A DNA stretch of 64,000 nucleotides, from NCBI GenBank assembly GCA_028710885.1, contig JAQTTG010000005.1, positions 68,443 through 132,442 of the forward strand, read 5' to 3'. Shown here piece by piece: positions 1 through 9,523 of this stretch (its first letter is position 1; each line of letters starts with the position of its first letter). The stretch is from Sulfuricurvum sp. (GTDB taxonomy: Bacteria > Campylobacterota > Campylobacteria > Campylobacterales > Sulfurimonadaceae). Under the pieces are notes generated by a model. That model was not told where the DNA came from, searched no databases, and saw nothing but the letters and a program-made list of their open reading frames with translations. The position numbers were made by a program, and so were the translations under genes.

Positions 1-436
1 CATCAACGTCGCAGGAAGCGATCTTTTAGCCGATACCACTATCGACGCAAGTGTTGCGGCAACCGATGCTGCGGGTAACCCAGCTACGGGTTCTACCACC
101 CATGCACATACTACCGATATCGCAGCGTCTGCAACCATCACGGTCAATAACGTTACGGCAGACAACATCATCAACGCCGCGGAGGGTGCAAGTGCTGCGG
201 TTCCTGTCACCGGAACCGTCGGAGGCGATGCAAAAGCAGGCGATACCGTGACTCTCGTTGTTAACGGTCACACCTATACCGGAACCGTTGGCGCAGGACT
301 CACCTACAGCATCAACGTCGCAGGAAGCGATCTTTTAGCCGATACCACTATCGACGCAAGTGTTGCGGCAACCGATGCTGCGGGTAACCCAGCTACGGGT
401 TCTACCACCCATGCACATACTACCGATATCGCAGCG
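1..436 (+). repeat. Tandem 309-bp (103-residue) Ig-like repeat units of the adhesin
   Basis: Bases 1-127 are identical, as far as I can read, to bases 310-436, an offset of 309 bases or 103 codons. The window therefore opens inside one unit, shows the following complete period, and ends the array at 436, where the sequence diverges. The units are visibly richer in G and C than the adhesin sequence that follows. More copies probably lie upstream. Confidence 0.9.
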
Positions 437-3400
437 ACCATCGATATTCAAACCATTGCAGGTGAAAGTCAATCGCCAATTGGAATGGATGCAAATAATT
501 ACGCGACAATCAATGCATCAGATAAAATTTCTGGATTTAATGTCAGTGGTATTACGACTGGGGTTGAGGCAGGACAAGGTGTGATCGTACAAGTACTAAA
601 TAGCTCTAATGTGGTAGTTGCAACTCTTACTAATGCAATTATTGCAGCTGATGGAAGCTGGAATACAACAGTTCCTGCAAATGCTTCATGGATTATCGAT
701 GGAGCAAGCTATAGCTTTAAAGCAAGTGTAATGGATATTGCCGGAAATAATGCAACGGATACAGACAAGCTTAATGCATTAGCAATAATTAATGGTACAG
801 CGACAGGTTCAGTGGTCGAGGCTGGAGGCGTTAATAACGGGACGGCGGGGACACCGAGTGCGTCAGGTACATTAACAATAAGCGATGCGGACAGCGGACA
901 GTCAAGCTTCCAGACACCGGCGAGCTTAGCGGGGACGTACGGGACATTTACATTCAATAGCACCAGCGGGGCATGGACTTATACCTTAGATAACACAAAA
1001 TCTGCGACACAGGGGCTTACGGTAGGACAAGTAGTACACGATACACTTAGCGTTACCAGCTTGGACGGAACTGCGAGCCAGACGATCAACGTTACTGTGA
1101 CAGGAAGTAATGACAATGCGACAATCACTGGAACCGCTACGGGTTCAGTGACCGAAGATGTTGCCGTAACCTCTGGTAACCTAACAGCGAGCGGAACACT
1201 CAGCGTGAACGATGTGGACGTCGGACAGGCAGTATTCCAGACTCCGGCTACGTTGAACGGAACTTACGGGACGTTTATATTTAACACGACGAGCGGGGCA
1301 TGGACCTATTCGGCATCGAATTCTCAAAGCGCGATCCAGTCTTTGGGTGCGGGTCAAACACTTACCGATACGATCAGTGTAAAAAGTGCGGACGGAACGG
1401 CGACACAGGCGATTACCGTTACGATCAACGGAACGAACGACGCACCGACTGCTACAAATGATTCTATTATTACCATTTTGGAAGACTTAAATAATACTAC
1501 CAATGTTTATACGGTATCTATTAATGATTTTGGTACATATAGTGATGTTGAAAACAATCCACTTGTATTAGTACGGATTGATGCATTACCTACAAATGGT
1601 ATGTTCTATTTAAATGGCACAGCTATCACTGCAGGCACAGTAATTACAGCTGCAGATATTAGTAATGGTAAATTAACATTCGATCCTACAAATAATACTG
1701 ATGCAGATAGTTCGTTTACATTTAGTGTAAATGATGGTACAAATTGGAGTACGAGCACATATACAACATCTGTTGTTATCACTGCTGTCGCGGATATTCC
1801 GACAGTAAGCATCAATGGTAGTGCCTATGTAACACAAACCATCGATATTTCAAATGTAGCAACTACGACTAACGGTTTTACAATAACTGCATACAATGCA
1901 AGCGGTATAGCAGGAACAATTAGTACGCATTCAACATATCCAACAGGATTTGGGGTAGCAGGGGATGTGAATGGTGTAGCTAAAGGTGCAAATGCTAAAG
2001 GTGATTCTACTGAAATTCAATACGATACTACTCTTAATAAATCAGAATCTATAGATGTAAAATTCGACAATGCGGTATCCTCTATAGATGTCTCGTTTGC
2101 ATGGCAAAACTCATCCGAAACTGTTGAAGTGCAATTCTATAGCAATGGTGTATTGGTTGGAACAAGTACTTATTATGGTGGAACAGATCTTATAGATATT
2201 CCTAAAACATTAGCACCTACAAGTGGTTCATTATTTAATGAAGTTGTATTTAGTGCACCTGCCGTAGGAGATGATTATCTTATCCATTCAATATCATTTG
2301 AAAAACTATCAACTTCAACATCTACAGTTACTACAAATGATAACAGTACAGTTACCCTCAATGTAGCAGCTGCACTAACCGATAATATAGACGGATCTGA
2401 AACACTTGCTACACAAATCAGCGGAATTCCTGTAGGATATACGATTACAGATGGGGTACATAGCTTTACAGCAACGGCTGGTTCGACAACAGCTAATGTT
2501 ACTGGATGGACTTTGTCTGCATTGCAACTGGATGTACCTGCAAATGCTAGTGGTAGTGTGACATTGACTGCAACTGCAACGGCTACAGAGACGTCTAATG
2601 GTTCTAATGCTTCTGCATCGGCGACATTCAATATAGATGTTGTTCTTAGAAATGCAGCACCAACTACTGCTGATGTTAATACAACAGGTAATGAAGATAC
2701 CCTTATTCCAATTACGTTGAATGGATCGGATATTGATGGCACAGTTGCTAGTTTTGTAGTGACAACACTCCCTACCCACGGTCTTTTATATGCAGATGCG
2801 GCAATGACAGTATTTGTAACAGCAGGATCAACCATTACAGCAACCGGTAATAGTGTAACTCTCTATTTTCAACCAGATGCAAATTGGAATACCCCATACG
2901 GTGGTAATGTAACACCGTCATTTGATTATTATGCAGTTGATAATCAGGGTGCAATATCTTCAACAGCTACAGCAACTATTACTGTTGCATCTGTAAATGA
3001 TGGAGTTTCAATTGCGACTAATGATTCATTTTTTACGACAGTTAATACATCGATTACGATTACGGAAGCACAGTTATTGTCTAATGATACCTTAGTAGAC
3101 CATGCAGCTTTAACATCAGTTAATGTTACGGGTGTGACCAACGGTACATTGGTTGATAACGGAAATGGTACCTATACCTTTAATCCATCGTCTGTAGGTA
3201 CTGGTACATTTACTTATACATTGACAGATGATAATGGTGAAACATCAACAGCGACTGTAACACTGGGAACATATCCAGCAGGTACAGTTATTCAAAATGT
3301 ATATGAATCAGGTTTAGCGATAGGTTCAACTCCTGGTGATACATCGACTCCGATTATTCAAACAGGAACACTTGGTTCAATTACGCAAATCGTTGTAAAC

Positions 3401-6400
3401 GGTACTACCTATGCGTTAACTGCAAGTAATAGTACGATTACAACGCCGTATGGTCATTTGGTTATTAATAATACAGGTACTTATACATATACATTGGATC
3501 ATCCGGTTAATAACAGTACGCAAGCTGGTGCAACACCTACCGATTATGCGGAAATTTTTACAGCAACTAAAACGGCTGGTGGCACAACAACTCTTGATAT
3601 GATTATTCATGATGATACACCATCGGCAACACCGGGGACTGTAATTATCCCTGAAAGTACATTACCATCTTATAATATTGTCCTTACACTTGACTGTTCG
3701 GGTAGTATGTTAAATGCAGCCAACGGTGGTGAGGTAAAAGATGGAAATGGAAATTACAGTACACGTATGGAGATGGCACAAAACTCTTTAAAATCACTTG
3801 TAAGTGAGTATTTTTCTCAAACATCAAGTGTAGGTATTTCAATTGTACTTTTTGCGACAAATACCTATACGATGAATGGTGGTAATGCGTATACAACACT
3901 TAGTAGTGCTTTAGCTGCAATTGATAGTATTGCTAGTACAACAGTTACATCGACAGGGGCGACAAGTACAAATAATTTTTCTGCACAAACTGGTAATACC
4001 ACAAACTATGCGTCTGCATTAACGGCAACTGAGACTGCGATGGGATCGGGAACAAGCGGAAGTAAAAATATTATTTATTTTGTTTCCGATGGTGCTCCGA
4101 CAGCCGGTGATACATCAATGACCCCAGAGACAAATTATCAGACGTGGTTGTCTTTATCGACAAATGCCATTGATTCTTATGCGATTGGAATTGGTACCGG
4201 TATTACAAATACTACGTATTTGGATTTGATTCACAATGTCGATTCATTAGGAGATGGAGTGATTGATCCAGCTATTATGGTTCCGGAACTGAGTTCTCTT
4301 GAATCAACATTGCTCTCAACTGTTCCGCCGTCATTTGGTGGAAATTTATTGGAAGCATCAGGGCATCAAACGGTAACATTTGGTGCGGATGGCGGATATA
4401 TTTCGAAAATGACATTGTCCCTTGATAGTAACGGTGATGGAGTAGCAGATACGGATGTAACGTTTACTTATAATAAAACGGCAGGGACAATCACAAGCGA
4501 TCATAGCACGATTACAGGTTGGACTACATTAACAGCTTCTTCCATGACGCTTGGTAATACTAATGGATTTACGCATGGATCGGTTGTATTTAACTTTACA
4601 ACGGGTGACTATACCATTTATACACAGGGAACAGCGTCCGCCGGAACAACATTTAATCTAAATTTTGTTGTTACTGATAATGATACTGATACAACATCAA
4701 CGTATCAAACTATTGAAATCGTTAATGGAAAACCTATTGCAAATAATGATACCGATACCCTTTTTGCTAAAAATACTTCACTTTCTGGCAATGTAATAAC
4801 AGGTGAAGGTACCGATGGTGGATTAAGTCTTGGTAACCAAGTAACCCAGTTCGTATCACAAGGTAGTGGAGTGGATCATATTATCGATAATGCTGTGGTG
4901 ACATCGATGAGTTTCCATGGTGTCAGTTATACTCTCGGTTCATGGAGTGGCAGTACATTTACCGCAGCAAACAGCAGTGGTAGCGGAGCAGGTTATACCT
5001 ATACGATTACGAATGGTCAGCTAACATGGAATGCGACAAGCGGCGGACAACAATTGGTATTTAATACAGACGGTTATTATAAATACACACCACCAACAGT
5101 GGACGTTCCTACGCAAACATTATCCGCATTGACTGCTGTATCACTTACTACTGCCGCAAATGTTACTGCTGGTGGATTGACTTTAGAAGGCTTAACTGCA
5201 ACAGATACATCCGCAACGGTTACCTATAATAATACAATTACAACAACACAGTCATTTACGAATACAACGAATTATACTAATGCTACTACAGCAGGGGTAA
5301 CGTTATCGGCAAAAGATTATCTTGGTGGGACAGCTGCAATACTTTCTACCCCTCCTGCTACTGGTACTGGTACAGGTATTGGAATCGATTCTACTGGGAC
5401 GACGACAGATAATACATCACGTGTTGATAAAAATGAAACAATGACCATTAATTTTAGTACAGCTATGTTCCCAGTTGGTGTAACCAATCCGTCTATTACA
5501 TTGACAGTTAATACAGCAGGAAATATTGTATATAAAGTGTATGACACTGCAGGTGTGCAGTTAGGAAGTACAACAACAGTTGCAGCGAGTACAACACTTA
5601 ATTTATCTGGATATTCTAATGTTGGATCTGTTTCTATTCAAGCAACAACTGCTGCTGTTCAAGTTAAAAGTGTTACCTATAGTGAAATTGGTGCAGGAGT
5701 GTCAGGGGGAGTTGCAGGTGTCAATACTCTTGAATCTCTAGTAATAAACTTTAATCATGCTACCTATGCAGCTGGGGTAACAAATGTAACTTTAACTGCT
5801 TCTCGTGCTGATACATTTACCTATACGATTTATAGCATTGATGGAACATTATTGGGACAAACGAGTAGTGCAGGAAAAACTTTTACTACCGATCCATCGT
5901 ATACTAACATCGGTCAAATCGTCGTTACGGCAGCATCAGATACGACAACGAGTACGGTATTTAGTGGTGTAACATTCCAATCTGTTACTAATAATGCGAC
6001 GGCAACAGCTGTTGATGGAACGGATGTGACGTATACATTAACGGACAGTACGGGTGATCAATCATCAGCAATGCTACATCTCAATGTTGTATCGAATGAT
6101 TATGTCGGTACGAGCGGTAATGATACTATTACCGGAAGTACGGGTAATGATTCTATTTCGGGACTTGCCGGTGATGATACGATTCATGGTGGTACAGGAA
6201 ATGACATCATCAATGGCGGTGATGGAAATGATACTCTTTATGGTGATGCCGGTAACGATATTATTACTGGTGGTGCCGGTAATGATGTCATTTATGGTGG
6301 TGATGGCAATGATACGATTGATGGCGGTGCAGGTAGTGATGCATTGTATGGTGATGCCGGCAATGATAGAATTACGTATGATGCGGCTGATTCGATTATA

Positions 6401-6790
6401 GATGGGGGTATTGGTATCGATACTTTGATTCTTAACAGTGGAACGTCTATTGATTTCAGTGGTTTAAATAGTGCAAATGATACGTTGACAAATTTTGAGA
6501 TTATCGATCTTAAACCAAACGGTGATCATCATTTAACAAACCTTTCATTGCAAGATGTGATTGATATTACAGGTACAACAGCACCTACACATGATCTTGT
6601 TATTCTGGGAGATATGGGAGATCAAGTGACATTACAAACTAATGCTACCCATAGTGACTGGTATAAATCCGGCACAGCTACTGTTTTAGATAGTGATAAT
6701 ATTGCGCATGATGTTAATGTTTATCAAAATCATGTTGATCCTACGGTTACTGTGAAAATTGAACAAGTGATTGATCAACATCTTGTGTAA
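2..6790 (+). CDS. Giant RTX adhesin, LapA/BapA-like, C-terminal part (5' truncated by window edge)
   Basis: The reading frame is open from base 2 to the TAA at 6788-6790, giving 2,262 visible residues; the true start lies upstream. It is very rich in Thr, Ser, Ala, Asn and Gly and almost free of Cys and Lys. Visible modules in order are tandem Ig-like units (to about base 436), a divergent Ig-like unit (to about 780), two VCBS repeats (about 791-1450), cadherin-like or tandem-95-like units with NDAPTA and EDT motifs (about 1450-3270), a von Willebrand A domain (about 3671-4340), low-complexity beta-rich units, RTX nonapeptides (6107-6430) and a C-terminal tail of the type used as type I secretion signal. 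By family knowledge such proteins are exported by a LapBCE-type system and anchored at the surface to mediate attachment. The lapG- and lapD-like genes directly downstream support a LapA-type role. The N-terminal retention module and the LapG cleavage site would be outside the window. Confidence 0.9.
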   Translation: MNVAGSDLLADTTIDASVAATDAAGNPATGSTTHAHTTDIAASATITVNNVTADNIINAAEGASAAVPVTGTVGGDAKAGDTVTLVVNGHTYTGTVGAGLTYSINVAGSDLLADTTIDASVAATDAAGNPATGSTTHAHTTDIAATIDIQTIAGESQSPIGMDANNYATINASDKISGFNVSGITTGVEAGQGVIVQVLNSSNVVVATLTNAIIAADGSWNTTVPANASWIIDGASYSFKASVMDIAGNNATDTDKLNALAIINGTATGSVVEAGGVNNGTAGTPSASGTLTISDADSGQSSFQTPASLAGTYGTFTFNSTSGAWTYTLDNTKSATQGLTVGQVVHDTLSVTSLDGTASQTINVTVTGSNDNATITGTATGSVTEDVAVTSGNLTASGTLSVNDVDVGQAVFQTPATLNGTYGTFIFNTTSGAWTYSASNSQSAIQSLGAGQTLTDTISVKSADGTATQAITVTINGTNDAPTATNDSIITILEDLNNTTNVYTVSINDFGTYSDVENNPLVLVRIDALPTNGMFYLNGTAITAGTVITAADISNGKLTFDPTNNTDADSSFTFSVNDGTNWSTSTYTTSVVITAVADIPTVSINGSAYVTQTIDISNVATTTNGFTITAYNASGIAGTISTHSTYPTGFGVAGDVNGVAKGANAKGDSTEIQYDTTLNKSESIDVKFDNAVSSIDVSFAWQNSSETVEVQFYSNGVLVGTSTYYGGTDLIDIPKTLAPTSGSLFNEVVFSAPAVGDDYLIHSISFEKLSTSTSTVTTNDNSTVTLNVAAALTDNIDGSETLATQISGIPVGYTITDGVHSFTATAGSTTANVTGWTLSALQLDVPANASGSVTLTATATATETSNGSNASASATFNIDVVLRNAAPTTADVNTTGNEDTLIPITLNGSDIDGTVASFVVTTLPTHGLLYADAAMTVFVTAGSTITATGNSVTLYFQPDANWNTPYGGNVTPSFDYYAVDNQGAISSTATATITVASVNDGVSIATNDSFFTTVNTSITITEAQLLSNDTLVDHAALTSVNVTGVTNGTLVDNGNGTYTFNPSSVGTGTFTYTLTDDNGETSTATVTLGTYPAGTVIQNVYESGLAIGSTPGDTSTPIIQTGTLGSITQIVVNGTTYALTASNSTITTPYGHLVINNTGTYTYTLDHPVNNSTQAGATPTDYAEIFTATKTAGGTTTLDMIIHDDTPSATPGTVIIPESTLPSYNIVLTLDCSGSMLNAANGGEVKDGNGNYSTRMEMAQNSLKSLVSEYFSQTSSVGISIVLFATNTYTMNGGNAYTTLSSALAAIDSIASTTVTSTGATSTNNFSAQTGNTTNYASALTATETAMGSGTSGSKNIIYFVSDGAPTAGDTSMTPETNYQTWLSLSTNAIDSYAIGIGTGITNTTYLDLIHNVDSLGDGVIDPAIMVPELSSLESTLLSTVPPSFGGNLLEASGHQTVTFGADGGYISKMTLSLDSNGDGVADTDVTFTYNKTAGTITSDHSTITGWTTLTASSMTLGNTNGFTHGSVVFNFTTGDYTIYTQGTASAGTTFNLNFVVTDNDTDTTSTYQTIEIVNGKPIANNDTDTLFAKNTSLSGNVITGEGTDGGLSLGNQVTQFVSQGSGVDHIIDNAVVTSMSFHGVSYTLGSWSGSTFTAANSSGSGAGYTYTITNGQLTWNATSGGQQLVFNTDGYYKYTPPTVDVPTQTLSALTAVSLTTAANVTAGGLTLEGLTATDTSATVTYNNTITTTQSFTNTTNYTNATTAGVTLSAKDYLGGTAAILSTPPATGTGTGIGIDSTGTTTDNTSRVDKNETMTINFSTAMFPVGVTNPSITLTVNTAGNIVYKVYDTAGVQLGSTTTVAASTTLNLSGYSNVGSVSIQATTAAVQVKSVTYSEIGAGVSGGVAGVNTLESLVINFNHATYAAGVTNVTLTASRADTFTYTIYSIDGTLLGQTSSAGKTFTTDPSYTNIGQIVVTAASDTTTSTVFSGVTFQSVTNNATATAVDGTDVTYTLTDSTGDQSSAMLHLNVVSNDYVGTSGNDTITGSTGNDSISGLAGDDTIHGGTGNDIINGGDGNDTLYGDAGNDIITGGAGNDVIYGGDGNDTIDGGAGSDALYGDAGNDRITYDAADSIIDGGIGIDTLILNSGTSIDFSGLNSANDTLTNFEIIDLKPNGDHHLTNLSLQDVIDITGTTAPTHDLVILGDMGDQVTLQTNATHSDWYKSGTATVLDSDNIAHDVNVYQNHVDPTVTVKIEQVIDQHLV
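791..1450 (+). repeat. Two VCBS-type repeats in the adhesin
   Basis: Two units of about 110 residues share the order ATGSV, ASGTL, QTPA.L.GTYGTF.FN, SGAWTY and a closing TV.G.NDN or NDAP motif, which is the pattern of the VCBS repeat family. The first runs from about 791 to 1117 and the second from about 1118 to 1450. They are related but not identical, and are richer in G and C than the flanking modules. Confidence 0.8.
3671..4340 (+). other. von Willebrand factor A domain within the adhesin
   Basis: The segment starts with a hydrophobic strand followed by DCSGSM, which matches the DxSxS metal-ion-dependent adhesion site. It continues with amphipathic helices, the strand VGISIVLFA and the strand IIYFVSDGAPTAGD typical of a VWA fold, with a Thr/Ser region that could supply the third metal ligand. 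In this family the site binds a divalent metal ion and often a protein ligand. Domain limits are approximate. Confidence 0.8.
6107..6430 (+). repeat. RTX calcium-binding nonapeptide repeats
   Basis: About ten consecutive nine-residue units of the form GGxGxDxUx can be read (for example GGTGNDIIN, GGDGNDTLY, GGAGNDVIY), followed by two degenerate ones. Such repeats bind Ca2+ outside the cell and fold as a beta roll. They usually precede an uncleaved C-terminal signal for type I secretion, which fits the position about 120 residues before the stop codon. Confidence 0.95.
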
Positions 6791-6808
6791 ATATGTTATT
6801 ATTAGGGC

Positions 6809-7459
6809 ATGAAAAAATCGTTCACCCTTTTCTTCGTTATGGCGGCTATTGCCGCCATTCTCTTTAGTACTCCTGAATTTTCTATTTCTAAAGCTTTCCT
6901 GGACAAAATCGAACAAGAATATGGTGTCTTTGCTAAAAGACGTGCCTATGCATTGGTACAAATGATGAATGAAGCCAGAGATTTGGATGATATGGGAAAG
7001 ATGGAAATGGTAAATGATTTTTTTAATCAGACTCCGTATGCTTCAGATCAAGAGACGTGGGGAATAAGTGATTATTGGGCAACAAGGTATGAATTTATCG
7101 GTAAAGATAAAGCCGATTGTGAAGATTATGTTATAGCCAAATATTTTACTCTCAAAGACCTGGGTGTTCCAACCTCAAAGCTCTTTATGACTTACGCAAA
7201 ATCATTGAAATATAAATCGGCTCATATGGTACTGACCTACTATGCAACACCTAAATCAGTCCCGTTAGTATTGGATAATTACAATTATAAAATTCTTCCA
7301 GCTTCGCAACGTGATGATTTGGTTCCTATTTACAGTTTTAGTGGAGATGAACTTTTTAATGCGAAGCAGGCACAAATCGGGAAAATTGTTCCGGCTGCAA
7401 CTCGACAAACGCGTCCATGGGACGAATTAGTAATTACACGACAAAAGGATGATAAATGA
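6809..7459 (+). CDS. lapG: LapG-like periplasmic transglutaminase-type cysteine protease
   Basis: This 216-residue protein has an N-terminal hydrophobic signal or anchor (residues 4-20) and the DUF920 bacterial transglutaminase-like fold. The Cys-His-Asp triad is readable as C104 (in KADCEDYV), H139 (in KSAHMVL) and D156 (in LVLDNYN); the acidic residues beside C104 match the calcium site of LapG. In Pseudomonas, LapG cuts the N-terminal region of the adhesin LapA and releases it from the surface. The gene begins 18 bases after the adhesin stop and overlaps the next gene by four bases (ATGA), so adhesin, protease and receptor are probably co-expressed. The Shine-Dalgarno match (AGGG) is modest. 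Function is inferred from family and context. Confidence 0.88.
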   Translation: MKKSFTLFFVMAAIAAILFSTPEFSISKAFLDKIEQEYGVFAKRRAYALVQMMNEARDLDDMGKMEMVNDFFNQTPYASDQETWGISDYWATRYEFIGKDKADCEDYVIAKYFTLKDLGVPTSKLFMTYAKSLKYKSAHMVLTYYATPKSVPLVLDNYNYKILPASQRDDLVPIYSFSGDELFNAKQAQIGKIVPAATRQTRPWDELVITRQKDDK

Positions 7460-9414
7460 GTCTCTTTAAACAATTAGTAGTGATGTTAAGTCTGTTTCTA
7501 GGGGTAATTTTAGTATCAGTCATGATATTAAACTTTAAATCGGCAACGGAATTTGTGCAAAATCAACTTTACACGGATGCTAAAAATACGGCACATTCGC
7601 TTGGACTTTCACTATCAAAAGTTGCCGATACCTCTGATACTTCAAGTATGGAAGCGATGATAAATGCCATATATGACAGTGGATATTATGAGCGTATTGG
7701 ATTGATTGATATCGACGGGAAAGATGTTTACGTACGTGAAACAGATGTAAAAGTGAGTGATGTTCCAGCATGGTTCATAAAAATGGTTCCTATTCATAGC
7801 GTGAGTGCTAAGAGTGATATTATGATTGGTTGGAACCGTTTTGGAACTTTGGATGTTAGTGGTCATACCGGAAATGCGTATCGACAACTTTATTCTACCC
7901 TGATTGATTTAGTCAAAACATTTTTTATTATCGGTATTGTTGTTTTTACATTCTTATATTTACTCCTTTCTTTGAGTCTGAAATCGCTTAAACGAATTCG
8001 TGAACAAGCTAATGCAATTATTGATAACGAATTTATCATTGAAAATAAAATACCATTTACGACCGAATTTCGTTCCGTTACCGTTGCCATGAATGCAATG
8101 GTTGCAAAAGTAAAAGATATATTTGATCGAGAAAACGAAACATTACGTCGTTATCATGAGTTGCTGTATAAAGATTCTGAAACAGCTCTTCATAACCGTC
8201 GTTATCTCACAGCGAAATTGCCAGATTATCTTCAATCTGATGCGTCACTTTCATCCGGTGTATTTGTATTGGTAAGTTTGGATGAGATTGACCGATTTAA
8301 ACGTGAAAAAGGGTATGAACAATACAATATTTTAATATCATCAATAGCTAAAGAGATAAATGCAAAACTTGGTGCCTTTCCTAATGTATTAATTGCTCGT
8401 CTCAATGAGAGTGATTTTTTTATTGCCATTCCATCATCAGAACAAGCAGCAGTTATCCACCAAGTTGAAATTTTTATGATTCAAATACGTCAAGTGATGG
8501 ATAGAATGGATAAAGAGTTGACAGGGTATTTGATTGTAGGCTGTGGAATTGGTAATTACAGTGAAAGTGATACACTAAAATCACTTTTTTCTAGAGCAGA
8601 CCATGCCGTTACACAAGCAAAACTTTCTGGTAATTTCAAAATTGATATTAATGACAACAGTGATAATACTTTGGTATTGGGACGTGAAGAGTGGCGACAT
8701 GAATTACTTCAAAGTTTGGAAGAATCTCGGATCATTTTGGCATTTCAAAGTGTTGTAGAGCAACATTCAGATACTTTGAATGTTATTCATGAAGAGATTT
8801 TTCTACGTTTGTTGGATAAAGAAGGGACGATACATACGGCTGGTTATTTTATTCCTATTGCAACCAGTTTGGGGCTTATCGATACTTTGGATCGTTATAT
8901 GATTGAAAAAGTGCTTAGACATATCAGAGAACATAACCCAATAACCCCGCTTGCAATTAATTTAAGTGGTGATTTTGTCAAAAAATATGCCAATATTCAG
9001 TGGTTAAGAGTTCAACTAGAAGCATTTCATCGTCAAAATGATTTGGTGCTATGGTTTGAAGTGAGCAATACGATTGCTATTCATGAGCTAGAAGCTGTTT
9101 CTGCAATCAGCGCAATGGTTAAAATGTTCGGATATCATTTTGGAATCGATCATTTTACGATTCCGGAAACAGGTGCTTATTATTTGCAGGCAATCCGACC
9201 TGATTATGTTAAAGCTAACAGTGCTTATTTGCAAGATATGTTGTTTGATAAAGATACCGGAAAAAGCAGAGAAAGTTTTAATAATGTTATTCGCAGTCTA
9301 GGTATCTTTATTATTGCAATTAATATTGAAGATGCAAAAGATATCGATCATCTCAAAGCCCTGGGTATTGAACGTTTTCAAGGATCTCATATCGCCCCGG
9401 TAGCATTACTCTAA
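7456..9414 (+). CDS. lapD: LapD-like c-di-GMP receptor (periplasmic domain, HAMP, degenerate GGDEF and EAL)
   Basis: The 652-residue protein has TM1 at about 7-27, a periplasmic domain to about 150 with the LapD-type GW motif (W126), TM2 at about 152-174, a HAMP linker to about 228, then GGDEF and EAL domains. The GGDEF position reads LNESDF (about residue 315) and the EAL position reads EEIFLRL (about residue 445), so neither synthesis nor hydrolysis of c-di-GMP is expected. In Pseudomonas, LapD binds c-di-GMP through a degenerate EAL domain and sequesters LapG in the periplasm, protecting the adhesin. It overlaps lapG by four bases. It is the last gene of the locus; the next genes are on the other strand. 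Confidence 0.88.
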   Translation: MSLFKQLVVMLSLFLGVILVSVMILNFKSATEFVQNQLYTDAKNTAHSLGLSLSKVADTSDTSSMEAMINAIYDSGYYERIGLIDIDGKDVYVRETDVKVSDVPAWFIKMVPIHSVSAKSDIMIGWNRFGTLDVSGHTGNAYRQLYSTLIDLVKTFFIIGIVVFTFLYLLLSLSLKSLKRIREQANAIIDNEFIIENKIPFTTEFRSVTVAMNAMVAKVKDIFDRENETLRRYHELLYKDSETALHNRRYLTAKLPDYLQSDASLSSGVFVLVSLDEIDRFKREKGYEQYNILISSIAKEINAKLGAFPNVLIARLNESDFFIAIPSSEQAAVIHQVEIFMIQIRQVMDRMDKELTGYLIVGCGIGNYSESDTLKSLFSRADHAVTQAKLSGNFKIDINDNSDNTLVLGREEWRHELLQSLEESRIILAFQSVVEQHSDTLNVIHEEIFLRLLDKEGTIHTAGYFIPIATSLGLIDTLDRYMIEKVLRHIREHNPITPLAINLSGDFVKKYANIQWLRVQLEAFHRQNDLVLWFEVSNTIAIHELEAVSAISAMVKMFGYHFGIDHFTIPETGAYYLQAIRPDYVKANSAYLQDMLFDKDTGKSRESFNNVIRSLGIFIIAINIEDAKDIDHLKALGIERFQGSHIAPVALL

Positions 9415-9430
9415 CACGTTGCAAAAGGGG

Positions 9431-9523
9431 TTATTTTTTCTTTCGTGTCAAAATAAATCCAACGACTGCGAAAATGGCAACCAGCAATAAGATGTTGGTT
9501 CCACTATTATTTAGTTCTTCCAT
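9431..9523 (-). CDS. Predicted 30-residue single-pass membrane microprotein
   Basis: A short frame starts at an ATG (9521-9523) and stops at TAA (9431-9433). It reads MEELNNSGTN, a hydrophobic stretch of about 15 residues (ILLLVAIFAVVGFIL), then TRKKK, the layout of a one-helix inner-membrane protein with a positive cytoplasmic end. A good Shine-Dalgarno sequence (AGAGG) lies eight bases upstream, and the frame overlaps the last 13 bases of the upstream minus-strand gene, which suggests translational coupling. I do not recognise the family. The compositional layout and ribosome site support a real gene, but there is no homology evidence. Confidence 0.6.
   Translation of the reverse strand: MEELNNSGTNILLLVAIFAVVGFILTRKKK

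Noticed and set aside
1-1450. Repeat structure as a possible CRISPR array
   Set aside because: The repeats are long in-frame protein-coding units with continuous reading frame, without short direct repeats and unique spacers; no cas gene is in the window.
2275-2835. Long minus-strand open frame of 186 codons inside the adhesin
   Set aside because: It is antisense to Thr/Ala/Val-rich repeats whose codons rarely give stops on the other strand; it has no ribosome site and no recognisable domain.
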